DNA from: Acinetobacter rudis
GTDB taxonomy: Bacteria; Pseudomonadota; Gammaproteobacteria; Pseudomonadales; Moraxellaceae
Direction of reading: 5' to 3'
Length of the DNA: 64,000 bases
Assembly: GCF_000829675.1 (NCBI RefSeq)
Contig: NZ_BBRX01000019.1
Span: 62,001-126,000, forward strand
The number at the start of each line of letters is the position of its first letter. Position 1 is the first letter of the stretch. Positions 17,998-29,319 of the stretch are shown one piece after another. The position numbers and the translations under genes are program-made. The notes beneath the pieces were generated by a model. The model did no database searches. It was not told the origin of the DNA and saw nothing but the letters and a program-made list of their open reading frames with translations.

Positions 17998-18911
17998 TCT
18001 TGATCAAGTTGATGTGCAAAATAAGCCAAATCCGATAAGGCAATCCGGGCTTCTTCAAACCATGTAGAAAACATTTGGAAGTTGTGCCACATTCCCGTAT
18101 ACAACTTAAAATCCACCTCCACTCCAGCACTGCGTGCTTTATCGCGAAACCGCTGCGCATCATCTAATAATATTTCTTTAGATCCCACTTGTACCAAAAC
18201 AGGGGGTAAACCTGTGAAATCATCTGCGTACAATGGAGAGTACTCAGGAGCAGCAGGGTCAGCGTTTTGCGGGACATAATATGAAATACCAGTCTCTAAG
18301 GCTTGTAGAGATAATAATGCATCGTGCTGCTGGTTATAACGAAGTGATTCACTCGTTAAACTCAAATCTAACAGTGGAGATAATAACATCAGGCCACTTG
18401 GCAAATTTTTCGGGTTAATTTGTTTAAGCTTCAGTGCTAATGCTAATGCCAAATTTGCACCGCAAGAATCACCCGACACAATAATATCTTTGGCCTGTAT
18501 TCCTTGTTCTAATAACTGGCAATAAACTGAATAGATACTCTCCAAAGCAACAGGATGTGGGTGCTCTGGTGCAAGTGGATAATCTAGGTGTAAAACCTGC
18601 ATCTGTGTTCTTACTGCAATTTGCGACATAAAAGCACGATGGGTATTAGTCGAGCCAAGGAAAAAAGCACCACCATGAATATGAAAAATTAACTGTGTAC
18701 TTCGTGCTTGAGGACGAATCTCTTCAACATGTACATTCGCAATTTTTAATTGGCGTATTTCAATATGCTCAGCAACAGGAAAAACCTTAGCCATTTGTTC
18801 TAGTGAAAAACGTAATAACTGTGGTGATAATTTTTTTTGACTAGGCCAACGAATACAACTTTTTAAAGTCATCTCTGTTAAATATTGCTTGAGCGCAGAA
18901 TTTATCTTCAT
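17994..18911 (-). CDS. Alpha/beta hydrolase, hormone-sensitive-lipase family
   Basis: A 305-aa esterase of the HSL group. The oxyanion HGGAFFLG lies at 79-86, the nucleophile motif GDSCG at 147-151 (S149), and late VQVGSKEILLDD and LYTGMWHNFQ supply the Asp and His. All triad elements are present. It probably hydrolyses short-chain carboxyl esters in the cytoplasm. The gene is convergent with the GST gene, with the stop codons overlapping by 4 bp and no room for a terminator, so the two transcripts must read into each other. Confidence 0.88.
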   Translation of the reverse strand: MKINSALKQYLTEMTLKSCIRWPSQKKLSPQLLRFSLEQMAKVFPVAEHIEIRQLKIANVHVEEIRPQARSTQLIFHIHGGAFFLGSTNTHRAFMSQIAVRTQMQVLHLDYPLAPEHPHPVALESIYSVYCQLLEQGIQAKDIIVSGDSCGANLALALALKLKQINPKNLPSGLMLLSPLLDLSLTSESLRYNQQHDALLSLQALETGISYYVPQNADPAAPEYSPLYADDFTGLPPVLVQVGSKEILLDDAQRFRDKARSAGVEVDFKLYTGMWHNFQMFSTWFEEARIALSDLAYFAHQLDQD

Positions 18912-19077
18912 ATTTAATTCGGTCCAAGATACACTGCTCTAAAGTGTAAGAAAAAAGGGCATCTAAATGTGTTTTATTTGGATGTATTTTAAACTAATTA
19001 GTCACACTGAATAATTGCTAATTCAGCCTGAGTTTTTGATACTATATTTTTCGATAAATGACTAGGGAAATCACAAA

Positions 19078-19509
19078 ATGAAAAAAATTGTTCTTGCATT
19101 AGGTTTATTCTCCGCAGCTGTACTTGGCCATGCAGCAGATCCTTTAAATGGTACGCTTTGGAAAACGATTGATGATGAAACCAAACAACCTAAAGCTTTG
19201 GTAAAATTTACTGAACAGAAAAATGGCACGCTAACTGCAACGATCCAAACGATTTTAGTTGCAAGTGAAGCCAATGCTTGTACTCAATGTGAAGGCCCAT
19301 ATAAAAACAAATCACTTAAAGGTGTCACTATCGTTCAAAACCTGAAAAACGTTGGTGGTACAAGCTATGATAACGGTACAATTATGGACCCTAAAAATGG
19401 TAAAACTTACAAGCTTAAAGGTGAGTTAGCGGGTAATAAACTCAACTTACGTGGTTATATCGGTATTTCTGCTTTAGGTCGTAACCAAACTTGGATTCGT
19501 GCAAACTAA
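19078..19509 (+). CDS. DUF2147 family exported protein
   Basis: A 143-aa precursor with a clear signal peptide (MKKIVLALGLFSAAVLGHAA). The mature part has DPLNGTLWKTIDDETKQPKA and the later YDNGTIMDPKNGKTYKLKGEL block that defines DUF2147, ending in the GRNQTW motif. It is probably a small periplasmic beta protein of lipocalin-like fold. Two cysteines (CTQC) may form a disulfide. No biochemical role is established. A strong terminator follows. Confidence 0.85.
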   Translation: MKKIVLALGLFSAAVLGHAADPLNGTLWKTIDDETKQPKALVKFTEQKNGTLTATIQTILVASEANACTQCEGPYKNKSLKGVTIVQNLKNVGGTSYDNGTIMDPKNGKTYKLKGELAGNKLNLRGYIGISALGRNQTWIRAN

Positions 19510-19527
19510 TATAATGATTTAAGCATT

Positions 19528-19559
19528 AAAAAAGCTGCTTTATATAAAGCAGCTTTTTT
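19528..19559. terminator. Bidirectional intrinsic terminator
   Basis: A nearly continuous palindrome: AAAAAAGCTGCTTTA (19528-19542) pairs with TAAAGCAGCTTTTTT (19545-19559). It serves the DUF2147 gene and the convergent DUF1328 gene. Confidence 0.92.
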
Positions 19560-19582
19560 GTACATAAACTTGCTTATGGGAC

Positions 19583-19741
19583 TTAACCACGGCGCCCTGC
19601 AACAAAACCTATAATGGCTAAGATCAGTGCAACGATCAATAATATGACAGCAAAGTCTTTAGACATTTGAGCAACGCCTGAAAAACCCAGTAAGCTCGCA
19701 ATTAATGCCAGCACAGCAAAAATAATTGACCATCTCAACAT
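19583..19741 (-). CDS. DUF1328 (YtjA) family small membrane protein
   Basis: A 52-aa protein [20 protein letters not shown]...[22 protein letters not shown] with two membrane segments, the standard DUF1328/UPF0391 form. The start at 19741 is set by GGAG 8 bases upstream and by family length; an ORF open to 19834 is spurious. These proteins are stress-associated but have no known activity. Confidence 0.88.
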   Translation of the reverse strand: MLRWSIIFAVLALIASLLGFSGVAQMSKDFAVILLIVALILAIIGFVAGRRG

Positions 19742-19957
19742 ATTTGTACTCCATGATTCTTTATTATAAATATCAGTATATAAAATGAGCAAAATAGTGC
19801 TGTATGCTTTTGTTAAAAAAATATGTAACAACATAATCGTTGCTAGAGTAATTAATTCCCTTCATTAGAATACAGTCTTAAATAACTAAAGCCCGCACTA
19901 TATTTGCTTGTGACTGTTATACTACAGCGCATTGTTGTTTAACTTTATACAGAGCTT

Positions 19958-20410
19958 ATGAGCAACACTTTAAGACCACAGTTTTGGAAGAACTACACAC
20001 TAGACCAAATGAATACTTTGGAATGGGAAGCCCTATGTGATGGCTGTGGTTTATGCTGCTTGGTCAAACTAGAAGATCCAGATACTTTAGAGATCGCTTA
20101 TACCAAGGTGGCCTGTAAACTTCTTGACTGTACAACTGCACAGTGTGGTGACTATGCACATCGTGCAGCACATGTGCCCGACTGTATTCGACTTACGCCT
20201 GAACGCTTACAAGGCATTACTTGGCTGCCCAATAGCTGTGCTTATCGACGTTTGAATGAAGGCAAGAACCTACCTTCTTGGCATTATCTCAATACAGGCT
20301 CAAGACAAAGTGTGATTCGTGCTAAAAAATCTGTTGCAGGGCGCTGTATTTCTGAACAAGACATCAACCAAGAAGAAATTGATGAATATATCGTACGTTG
20401 GGTACGCTAA
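19958..20410 (+). CDS. YcgN family cysteine-cluster protein
   Basis: A 150-aa protein with CDGCGLCCLVK at about 28-38, followed by CKLLDCTTAQCGDY near 51-64, CIRLTPE and CAYR. This is the UPF0260/YcgN pattern of an Fe-S or zinc-type cysteine cluster (CxxCGxCC). E. coli YcgN has no well-defined role. The gene stands 106 bp before rarA, on the same strand. Confidence 0.9.
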   Translation: MSNTLRPQFWKNYTLDQMNTLEWEALCDGCGLCCLVKLEDPDTLEIAYTKVACKLLDCTTAQCGDYAHRAAHVPDCIRLTPERLQGITWLPNSCAYRRLNEGKNLPSWHYLNTGSRQSVIRAKKSVAGRCISEQDINQEEIDEYIVRWVR

Positions 20411-20516
20411 GGTGCTTCCACCATACAGGATCAAAGCAATAATAATTGCTTGTCTATCGTTGAAATACGCTACTATAAGTCTTAAAACCAAGTACATGTC
20501 ATAACGAATAACGCCT

Positions 20517-21785
20517 ATGTCTGAAACCACACCTTTACCAGAACGCATCCGTCCTCGTGACTTAAGTGAAATCATTGGACAAGAGCATCTTCTGGGTGAA
20601 CACGCACCATTACGTCAAATGATTGATCAAGGGCATCTTCCTTCGATTATTTTTTGGGGTCCACCTGGTGTGGGTAAGACCACCATTGCACTGCTACTTG
20701 CACAAGCTGTAGATCGCCCATTTTTAAGCCTATCTGCCTTAAATACGGGTGTAAAAGAGCTCAGAGAAATCATCGCAGAAAGTGGTGATTTAATTGTCCC
20801 TGTTGTCTTTATTGACGAGATCCATCGTTTTAATAAGTCTCAGCAAGATGCTTTACTCAGTGCAGTTGAGAAAGGCAAAATTACTTTAGTTGGTGCGACA
20901 ACAGAAAACCCATCGTTTGAGGTCAATAGCGCTTTACTCTCACGCTGTCAGGTTTATACCTTAAATGCCTTAGATCAACAGGCTATTCAAGATTTATTGC
21001 AACGTGCTTTAAAACAAGATCAATTTTTAATGCAACGACATATTCGTATTGATGAGTATGAAGCATTGATCCAGTTCTCAGCAGGGGATGCCCGTAAGGC
21101 ACTCAATTTGCTTGATTTGATCGCCAGTACTTTTGTAGAAGATACAGAAAACGTTATCGACAATGCTGCTGTGGTCAAAGTTGCTCAACAAAATATTGCA
21201 CGTTATGACAAATCAGGTGAGCAGCACTATGACCTAGTGTCGGCCTTCATCAAATCAATTCGTGGTAGTGATCCAGATGCAACCTTATATTGGATGGCAC
21301 GGATGCTTAAAGGTGGGGAAGATCCTGTTTTTATTGCACGGCGTATGCTGATTGCCGCCTCAGAGGATATTGGTAACTCAAATCCCAATGCGTTACTTTT
21401 AGCAGGGGAGTGTTTCCGTTCGGTACAAGCGGTAGGTATGCCTGAAGCACGAATTATTTTGGGGCAAACAGCAGTTTATCTAGCGACCAGTGCCAAAAGT
21501 AATAGTACATATTTGGCGATCAACAAAGCCTTAGCTTTGGCTGAAAAAACGGCCAACTTAGCTGTTCCCTTACATCTGCGCAATGCACCCACCAAGTTAA
21601 TGAAACAACAGGGCTATGGCGTAGATTACCTCTACCCACATGACTTCCCTGAGCACTTCGTACAGCAAACTTACTTGCCACCAGAACTCAATGGCACCAA
21701 ATTGTATCATTCAGCACGCAATAAACGAGAGGTTGAAGGAGAGCGCCTGCAACAAAGACGTTGGCAAGGCACTCCAGAAAACTAA
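20517..21785 (+). CDS. rarA: Replication-associated recombination protein RarA
   Basis: A 422-aa AAA+ ATPase of the RarA/MgsA/WRNIP1 family. It has Walker A GPPGVGKTT near 48-56, the Walker B/sensor block FIDEIHRFNKSQQDALLSAVE, GATTENPSFEVNSALLSRCQV, and the C-terminal tetramerisation region with GYGVDYLYPHDFPEHFV. It acts at stalled replication forks with SSB. It is full length. It is convergent with ppc, whose stop is only 10 bp away, so termination signals must lie inside coding sequence. Confidence 0.95.
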   Translation: MSETTPLPERIRPRDLSEIIGQEHLLGEHAPLRQMIDQGHLPSIIFWGPPGVGKTTIALLLAQAVDRPFLSLSALNTGVKELREIIAESGDLIVPVVFIDEIHRFNKSQQDALLSAVEKGKITLVGATTENPSFEVNSALLSRCQVYTLNALDQQAIQDLLQRALKQDQFLMQRHIRIDEYEALIQFSAGDARKALNLLDLIASTFVEDTENVIDNAAVVKVAQQNIARYDKSGEQHYDLVSAFIKSIRGSDPDATLYWMARMLKGGEDPVFIARRMLIAASEDIGNSNPNALLLAGECFRSVQAVGMPEARIILGQTAVYLATSAKSNSTYLAINKALALAEKTANLAVPLHLRNAPTKLMKQQGYGVDYLYPHDFPEHFVQQTYLPPELNGTKLYHSARNKREVEGERLQQRRWQGTPEN

Positions 21786-21795
21786 AGATGTTCAA

Positions 21796-24486
21796 TTAGC
21801 CCGTATTGCGTAAACCCGCAGCAATACCCGCAATACTGACCATTAAGGCATGATCGACAGGCGTGTTTTCAACTTGTCGATTGGCCAAGTATTCACGGCG
21901 ACGCTTCATTAATTCAGCTTGCAGTAAATGTAGTGGTAACAAATACGGCTTACGGACTTTCATGGCCTGATCAAGTACATCATTACTGCTGAGTAACTTA
22001 GATTCACCTTTGACTGCCAATAATGTATTTACGGCATCTTGTAAACGCTGGCGAAGTTCAACGCCAAGTGCTTTAAGGTTTTCATCGTCCGTCAAGTGGG
22101 CTTCATAATACAGCGCAATATGACGATCTGATTTAGACAACACCATTTCCAACATATCAATCAATGTTTGGAAATATGGCCACTCTGCCAGCATTTCGTC
22201 CAAAGCTGATTTTTCACCTTGTTGCATCACCTGATTCAATGCCGCACCCGTACCTAACCATGCAGGTAGCATCAAACGAATCTGAGTCCATGCAAACACC
22301 CATGGAATCGCACGCAATGATTCAATCCCACCACTGACTTTACGCTTAGCTGGGCGTGAACCTAATGGCAACATCTGTAATTCAAGCTCAGGGGTTACTG
22401 TACGTAAGTACTGTACAAAGTGAGGGTTTTCACGAACCGTACCACGGTACACCTGTACCGAATGTTCAGTCATACGATCCATCAAATCGCGCCATGCTTG
22501 CTTAGGCTCAGGTGGTGGCAGTAATGTTGCCTCTAAAGTTGCAGCAGCATAAATTTCGAGGTTTTGCTGAGCAATCTGTTGTAAACCAAATTTAAAGCGA
22601 ATCATCTCACCTTGTTCAGTCACACGAATCGAGCCTGAGATCGAACCCGGGGGCTGAGAGAACAGAGCCTGTTGAGTTGGTGCTCCACCTCGACTAATTG
22701 AACCACCACGGCCATGGAACAAGGTCAATTGAACCGCATGCTGCTTAGCAATAGCAGTTAATTGTTCTTGGGCACGATACTGCGCCCAGTTGGCCGACAT
22801 AAAGCCTGCATCTTTGGCTGAGTCTGAATAGCCAATCATCACCTCATGCTTACCTTGGATATGCTGTTTATACCAATGCATATTGAACAAAGTCTGCATG
22901 GTGTCCGCTGCACCATCTAGGTCTTTTAACGTTTCAAATAAAGGTACGATGCGTAATGGATGTTGAATGCCAGCTTCTTTTTGCAATAGCAGGACAGACA
23001 ATACATCACTTGGGTATTCGGCCATCGAAATAATATAAGCACCTAATGCAGATTGTGGCTGTTTAGCCAAAGTCAGCATAGTCGAAAATACCTCTTGTAC
23101 ATCAGGATGCTCAATTAAACTTTGCGGTGATTCTTTGAGATGTTTTGGCAGTAGCGGTCGCTTACTTTGTAGTTCTTGCAATAAGAAATTTTGTTTAGCA
23201 GACTCTGTCCAAGTTTCAAAATTGCCCAGACCAAGATATTCGGTAATCGCAGAAATCGCTTGACGATGACGCCCCGATTCTTGACGGATATCCAAACGTA
23301 ATAACTCAATCCCAAAACAATTCACGCGATAAATAAAGTCAAGCAGGCGGCCATTGGCAATTTCAGCCAGATTACAGTCCATCAATGAGCGATAGCACAG
23401 CAACAATGGTTCTAATAGCTCATTTTTATGGTGAATCACCTGACTTGGATCAAGTTCAGAGAACTTGCCTTGTAACTGATGTGCTAACCAATCACAGGTC
23501 AAACGTAGGCGTTGTCGTGTAGCACGTAAATATTCACGGTAAGGTTCAGGGTGATCATAACCTAAAGCTGTTTTTAACTCTTCAGAGCAACTTTGTACTG
23601 AAAGTTCCCAACGTAAATCTTCAATATCACGTAAATACAGATCAGCAGCTTTCCAACGTGACAGCCAAAGTACCTCTTGAGTCACTTGATGTGTCACATT
23701 CGGGTTACCATCACGGTCTCCACCCATCCATGAAGCAAAACGAATCGGTGCAATTTCAAGAGGAAGGGACTTGTCGCAGTGTTGCTGAGTCAATTCATCC
23801 AAACCACGAATAAACTGTGGTACAGCATGCCATAAGCTTTGTTCGATCGTGGTGAAACCCCATTTAGCTTCATCGACCGGTGTTGGGCGGTGTTGGCGAA
23901 TCTCGTCGGTTTGCCAAGCAGAACTAATTAACTGCTTGAGTTCATCAAGTACTCTTTTTCTTTGTTTTGGCGTAAGTTTTTGTTGATCAAAAGTCGATAA
24001 ACAATCATTAATCCCGTCATATTTCTGGATTAAAGTACGACGACTCACTTCTGTAGGGTGTGCGGTTAAAACCAGTTCGATATTGAGTTGGCAAATTTGT
24101 TGGTATAACTCGGTACTCGAAATTTTTTTCTGTTTAAATTTTTCAAAAAGTGGTTCTAACGCGTTTGGCGACAACATCGAATCATCAGACTCAGCTTGGC
24201 GACGGTTACGCACCACATGATATTGCTCAGCAATATTGGCAAAGTTTAGAAAGTGAGAGAATGCTCGGGTCAAAGGTAGAATTTCATCATCTTCTAGACT
24301 CAGAAAAAGTTGTTCCAGCTGTTTTTCTGCCTCGATATTTCCGTCACGAGCCCCTTTGGCTAAAGCGCGAATTTGTTCAATTTGGTTAAACAAATCTTGT
24401 CCAGCATGTTCTTTTAACGTTTCGCCTAAAAGATTGCCCAGTAACCGCACATCATCACGTAACGGTGCATCAATTTGTTGAACCAT
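21796..24486 (-). CDS. ppc: Phosphoenolpyruvate carboxylase
   Basis: An 896-aa enzyme that carboxylates phosphoenolpyruvate with bicarbonate to oxaloacetate, replenishing the TCA cycle. Signatures: ELVLTAHPTEVSRRTL (catalytic His) near 134-150, FASWMGGDRDGNPNVT, MIGYSDSAKDAG, LFHGRGGSISRGGAPTQQA and the conserved C-terminal NTG. Length is close to the E. coli enzyme (883). It is transcribed alone, with GGAGATA just before the start. Confidence 0.97.
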   Translation of the reverse strand: MVQQIDAPLRDDVRLLGNLLGETLKEHAGQDLFNQIEQIRALAKGARDGNIEAEKQLEQLFLSLEDDEILPLTRAFSHFLNFANIAEQYHVVRNRRQAESDDSMLSPNALEPLFEKFKQKKISSTELYQQICQLNIELVLTAHPTEVSRRTLIQKYDGINDCLSTFDQQKLTPKQRKRVLDELKQLISSAWQTDEIRQHRPTPVDEAKWGFTTIEQSLWHAVPQFIRGLDELTQQHCDKSLPLEIAPIRFASWMGGDRDGNPNVTHQVTQEVLWLSRWKAADLYLRDIEDLRWELSVQSCSEELKTALGYDHPEPYREYLRATRQRLRLTCDWLAHQLQGKFSELDPSQVIHHKNELLEPLLLCYRSLMDCNLAEIANGRLLDFIYRVNCFGIELLRLDIRQESGRHRQAISAITEYLGLGNFETWTESAKQNFLLQELQSKRPLLPKHLKESPQSLIEHPDVQEVFSTMLTLAKQPQSALGAYIISMAEYPSDVLSVLLLQKEAGIQHPLRIVPLFETLKDLDGAADTMQTLFNMHWYKQHIQGKHEVMIGYSDSAKDAGFMSANWAQYRAQEQLTAIAKQHAVQLTLFHGRGGSISRGGAPTQQALFSQPPGSISGSIRVTEQGEMIRFKFGLQQIAQQNLEIYAAATLEATLLPPPEPKQAWRDLMDRMTEHSVQVYRGTVRENPHFVQYLRTVTPELELQMLPLGSRPAKRKVSGGIESLRAIPWVFAWTQIRLMLPAWLGTGAALNQVMQQGEKSALDEMLAEWPYFQTLIDMLEMVLSKSDRHIALYYEAHLTDDENLKALGVELRQRLQDAVNTLLAVKGESKLLSSNDVLDQAMKVRKPYLLPLHLLQAELMKRRREYLANRQVENTPVDHALMVSIAGIAAGLRNTG

Positions 24487-24606
24487 ATCTTATCTCCTTT
24501 CTTGTGTTGTCTAACAAACGCGACATTCCTAGTTATGCCACACAAAAGTATGACTGTTTACATTAAATCCCTCTTTTGATCACTTATTTGATGTTTTTTA
24601 GATCGT

Positions 24607-25251
24607 TTAACACTCTAACTTTTTAACTGGATATTTCAATAGGAATATTTGCATACTGTTTTCAATAATTTGCAGCTTTTCTAATGCAGTAGGTAGATCA
24701 CGCATCCCCAACAATACCTCATAATGACGTAAACCCAATAACAATGACAAAATTAATGTCGCCTGTTGTTGATAATCGGCATCAGATAAAAATTCTAATG
24801 TGGCGGCAGACTGAAAGAAATCTTCCCATAACAACCGCATACGGCAATGAGATGCGTTGAAAAACTGCTTAACCAGAGGGCTTTTTTCAGCAGCCAATTC
24901 AATTAACAAATGCTCAAGTTTAATCGAACCAGGTAGATACAGTACCGATAATGTCAGCTGACAGGCTTGATAAAAACACTGATGGAAATCACTGTTGGTG
25001 TCTAATAAAAATCGCTGTGCTTGGATTGACTGTTCACATGCCTGTGCGATTGCACAAGTAAATAACTTTTCTTTATCTTGAAAATGATTATAGACCGTTA
25101 ATTTAGTCACGCCCGCGGTTTTTGCAATTTCATTCATACTCGAGCCATGATAACCCGATTTAAGAAAAACAGTTTTGGCAGCTGCTAAAATTCGTTTGCG
25201 CTTTTCACTGTCTTTCGGACGTCCAGCACTTAGACTTATCTTATTATCCAA
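24607..25251 (-). CDS. TetR/AcrR family transcriptional regulator
   Basis: A 214-aa regulator with a TetR helix-turn-helix at about 18-64 (RILAAAKTVFLKSGYHGSSMNEIAKTAGVTKLTVYNHFQDKEKLF) and a C-terminal domain resembling the TetR_C group with LLGLRHYEVLLG. GRPKDSEKRKR before the domain is typical of AefR-like regulators. No adjacent efflux operon is present, so its target is not obvious from context. Confidence 0.9.
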   Translation of the reverse strand: MDNKISLSAGRPKDSEKRKRILAAAKTVFLKSGYHGSSMNEIAKTAGVTKLTVYNHFQDKEKLFTCAIAQACEQSIQAQRFLLDTNSDFHQCFYQACQLTLSVLYLPGSIKLEHLLIELAAEKSPLVKQFFNASHCRMRLLWEDFFQSAATLEFLSDADYQQQATLILSLLLGLRHYEVLLGMRDLPTALEKLQIIENSMQIFLLKYPVKKLEC

Positions 25252-25559
25252 AATATGATCCTGTACTTATCAAATGAAATATTGAACAAATATGAAGCGA
25301 GCACTACAAAAATAATGCACAATACTCATGAGTCTAACCCAAGTTAAATGATGTTTTATGCTCTTTTAACCATCGTTATGTGATTTCTTCTATAAAAGTT
25401 ATGAAACACATGATCAATACATATCTTTTTTTATGAAAAAGTCGTGCTAAAGATTGAAATTTTCAATAATATAGCGATAGCTATTCAACTGATAATAACA
25501 TTTGAAATATCATTGCGGCTTTATGATAGCCTGCAATGTATAGAGGTAAAAAAATACCC
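25252..25559. other. Intergenic gap, about 308 bp
   Basis: AT-rich and without a supportable ORF. It should contain the promoters of the divergent TetR and membrane-protein genes. I see no convincing inverted repeat operator, unlike the first TetR gene of the window. Confidence 0.4.
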
Positions 25560-25937
25560 ATGGGGCAAGATAGTTTAGAACAACATCGTCGTTATATGAC
25601 CTTGGCTTATGTTTTCCTTTTTCTTGCATTGTTCACCATTGTAAGTGTTGTTATTTCATACTTCCTTGCACGTCAAGTTGCTAAAGTTGATCATGCAGAG
25701 GTTTGGATCCAAGCACATGCTTTTTGGGTGATGCGCAATGCAGTACTGTATTCATTATTAGCCATGTTTGCTGCACTCTGGTTTATTCCATTGGCCTTTT
25801 TTCCTTGGGACAGTTTCCTTTGGGTTAAGGCCTGTACTGTGCTGGGCGTAATTTTCAGTTCTATTGCTTGGTTATATTTATTAAATGCCTGGTTTAAAGG
25901 ATTTAACCGCTATATGAAGAAGAAAGCAGTATTTTGA
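25560..25937 (+). CDS. Hypothetical inner-membrane protein
   Basis: A 125-aa protein with three hydrophobic segments at about 14-36, 62-82 and 90-112, and a basic C-terminus (GFNRYMKKKAVF). I prefer the ATG at 25560 (MGQDSLEQHRR) because the upstream in-frame ATG at 25536 lacks a ribosome site, but both are possible. I do not recognise the family. It precedes dnaJ by 94 bp on the same strand, which may be incidental. Confidence 0.65.
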   Translation: MGQDSLEQHRRYMTLAYVFLFLALFTIVSVVISYFLARQVAKVDHAEVWIQAHAFWVMRNAVLYSLLAMFAALWFIPLAFFPWDSFLWVKACTVLGVIFSSIAWLYLLNAWFKGFNRYMKKKAVF

Positions 25938-26031
25938 GTTTTTTTAAGCCGCTTCGCTTGTAAAACAACAGCCCAACCCCCACTTAAGTTCGCAGTAAAT
26001 TACAATCAGATTCTGTGGAGCACCGCCAATT

Positions 26032-27150
26032 ATGGCTAAACGTGATTATTATGAGGTTTTGGGCGTATCAAAAACCGCTAGTGATGATGAAATTAAAAAA
26101 GCCTACCGTAAGTTGGCAATGAAGTATCACCCTGACCGTAACCCAGACAATGCCGAAGCTGAAGAAAAATTTAAAGAAGCAGCTTCAGCTTATGAGGTTC
26201 TGTCAGACGCTGAAAAGCGCAGTATGTATGACCGTATGGGACATAGTGCGTTTGAAGGTGGTGGCGCAGGTGGCTTCGGTGGTCATGGCGGTGGTTTTAG
26301 TGCCGAAGATATCTTTAGCCAATTTGGCGATATTTTTGGTGGCGCTTTTGGCGGTGGTGGCCGTGGCCAGCAACGTCAACAACGTGGTTCTGATTTACGC
26401 TATGTCATGGAGCTTACCCTTGAGGAAGCTGTTAAGGGCGTTAAGAAGACCATCAGCTTTACTGCACCAGCACCTTGCGATAGCTGTGACGGTAAAGGTT
26501 CAAAAAATCCAAATGATGTTGAAACATGTAAAACCTGTCATGGTGCAGGCCAAGTGCGCATGCAACAAGGTTTCTTCTCTGTACAGCAAACCTGTAGCAC
26601 ATGTCGTGGTCAAGGTAAGATCATTAAGAACCCATGTAACAAATGTCATGGCTCTGGTGTTTCTGACCGCCAACAAACACTTGAAGTGACTATTCCTGCC
26701 GGTGTTGACAACGGCGATCGCGTTCGTCTAACAGGCAAAGGTGAAGCGATTCGTGATGGTCAAGCAGGTGACCTCTACGTTGAAGTTGTTGTACGTGAAC
26801 ACGAAATCTTCCAACGTGACGGTGCTGATCTTTATATGGATGTACCTGTAAGCATTGCGGATGCAGCGCTAGGTAAAGAAATCGAAATTCCAACACTCGA
26901 AGGTCGTGTTAGCCTCAAAATCCCTGAAGGCACCCAAACCAGTAAAATGTTCCGTTTACGCGGTAAAGGGGTAAAACCTGTACGTTCAAGCATGCAGGGT
27001 GATTTACTCTGCCGTGTTGTTGTTGAAACACCTGTGAACTTAACTGCACGTCAACGTGAGTTACTCAAAGAGCTTCAAGAAACTTTAGATGGTGATGACC
27101 AAAAATCTTCACCAAAGAAGAAATCGTTCTTTGACCGTTTGTTCGATTAA
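26032..27150 (+). CDS. dnaJ: Chaperone protein DnaJ
   Basis: A 372-aa type-I J protein that delivers unfolded clients to DnaK and stimulates its ATPase. The J domain (1-70) has HPD at 33-35. A Gly/Phe-rich linker follows (about 75-115), then a zinc-binding domain with four CxxCxGxG repeats (about 144-205), the substrate-binding domains and a Lys-rich C-terminus. It is complete. dnaK is not in this window. A strong terminator follows. Confidence 0.97.
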   Translation: MAKRDYYEVLGVSKTASDDEIKKAYRKLAMKYHPDRNPDNAEAEEKFKEAASAYEVLSDAEKRSMYDRMGHSAFEGGGAGGFGGHGGGFSAEDIFSQFGDIFGGAFGGGGRGQQRQQRGSDLRYVMELTLEEAVKGVKKTISFTAPAPCDSCDGKGSKNPNDVETCKTCHGAGQVRMQQGFFSVQQTCSTCRGQGKIIKNPCNKCHGSGVSDRQQTLEVTIPAGVDNGDRVRLTGKGEAIRDGQAGDLYVEVVVREHEIFQRDGADLYMDVPVSIADAALGKEIEIPTLEGRVSLKIPEGTQTSKMFRLRGKGVKPVRSSMQGDLLCRVVVETPVNLTARQRELLKELQETLDGDDQKSSPKKKSFFDRLFD

Positions 27151-27176
27151 TTACGACAACATGTTTTAGATCATCG

Positions 27177-27210
27177 AATCAGGCCACTCATTTAGTGGCC
27201 TGATTTTTTT
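27177..27210 (+). terminator. dnaJ intrinsic terminator
   Basis: A 12-bp stem AATCAGGCCACT/AGTGGCCTGATT with a 5-base loop and a following T run. Confidence 0.92.
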
Positions 27211-27320
27211 AGTGGCTATGTTTATAAAAATAATTAATTTAAATAGATGTATCTTAATATTGAGTAAAATCAGTACAGACGATATATTTTGAAGTTAATC
27301 ATAATTATATTTTTTAAACA

Positions 27321-28109
27321 ATGAATACTCATCATCAAATATTACAACAGGTTGAGTGGCGAGACTTACTCCAATTAAATACATGGGATCGTATTTCAGA
27401 ATTATTGATTTCGTCACCTTGGTTAATTACTTCCTGTTTCTTTGCCTATAAATCTTGGTATTTACTTGCATTGTTTTGCTCATTTATGTTCTTTCTGACT
27501 GGGCTTCGACAGGTACATAATGCTTTTCACTTTGCTTTAGGCATAAATAAAAAACTCACACATTATTTTATGTTTCTATTGAGCATGCTCATGCTGGGTT
27601 CAATGCATGCCGTACAAATTAACCATTTACGTCATCATCAATACTGCATGACCGAAGAAGATATCGAAGCAAAAAGTGCCCAAATGTCTTGGTGGCAAGC
27701 CTTTTTATTTGGTCCAATCTTTCCAATTCTTCTGCATAAAAAAGCCCTAGAAGTTGCAAGTAAAACGCAAAAAAGATGGATCATTGCAGAGTTGATTGGC
27801 AATGCCATAGTGCTGATACTGATTTTTGCTGTTTTAGATATCACATGGTTAAAATATCATGCCTTGGTCATGTTAGTTGGACAGTGTATGACTGCATTCT
27901 TCGCAGTCTGGACCGTCCATCACGATACAGAAGATCATGTATATATGGCACGAACACTACGCCATGAATTAAAAAGACTCATGACTTATAATATGTTCTT
28001 ACATGTAGAACACCATTTGTTCCCAGCAGTACCCACTCGCAAACTGCATATCCTTTCCAAGCGATTAGATCGCTATGACCCTAGTGTTGAAATTAGAAAG
28101 GTATTTTAG
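27321..28109 (+). CDS. Fatty acid desaturase family protein
   Basis: A 262-aa membrane protein with the histidine boxes HNAFH (66-70), HLRHH (102-106), HHDTEDH (about 199-205) and HVEHH (228-232), which ligand a di-iron centre, and about four membrane segments. This places it in the membrane desaturase/hydroxylase superfamily acting on acyl chains or similar hydrocarbons. It is shorter than many desaturases (about 300-380), so the substrate is uncertain. The ATG lies after an AT-rich leader with little ribosome site. Confidence 0.82.
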   Translation: MNTHHQILQQVEWRDLLQLNTWDRISELLISSPWLITSCFFAYKSWYLLALFCSFMFFLTGLRQVHNAFHFALGINKKLTHYFMFLLSMLMLGSMHAVQINHLRHHQYCMTEEDIEAKSAQMSWWQAFLFGPIFPILLHKKALEVASKTQKRWIIAELIGNAIVLILIFAVLDITWLKYHALVMLVGQCMTAFFAVWTVHHDTEDHVYMARTLRHELKRLMTYNMFLHVEHHLFPAVPTRKLHILSKRLDRYDPSVEIRKVF

Positions 28110-28156
28110 CGTTGTCTCTCTTTTAGCAATGCGCTCAACACAATCATCATCAACTG

Positions 28157-28183
28157 AGGCCGTTCATATAAACGGCCTTTTTT
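28157..28183 (+). terminator. Intrinsic terminator after the desaturase gene
   Basis: Stem AGGCCGTT/AACGGCCT with a 6-base loop, then T5. Confidence 0.88.
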
Positions 28184-28260
28184 GATCATGACTAAGCCTT
28201 TAAATTCTCTTGAGATTACTCGCCAAGTGGCGAAGTTTTGTTATAGTAAGCCTAGATTGA

Positions 28261-29094
<834 letters not shown>

Positions 29095-29319
29095 TACATG
29101 AATATATGCCTTAGAGAACAGATTGTTGTTCTCTAAGCATTCTCATCTTTCTCGCTCTACTTCTCATTCTTGTTCTGTTCCATATCCCTGACCTAAGGGA
29201 CAAAACCTCGTCTTTAGAGGACAACTCTTTATATTTAGCTGTCGTTTTATTGATCTTATTTTTTTTTCAACTAAATTAGCCTTGTTAGTTCCTTTTTAGA
29301 ATCAACAAGGAGATCGTTA

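Noticed and set aside
26150..26689. Plus-strand 179-codon ORF inside dnaJ
   Set aside because: Shadow frame of the well-conserved dnaJ gene.
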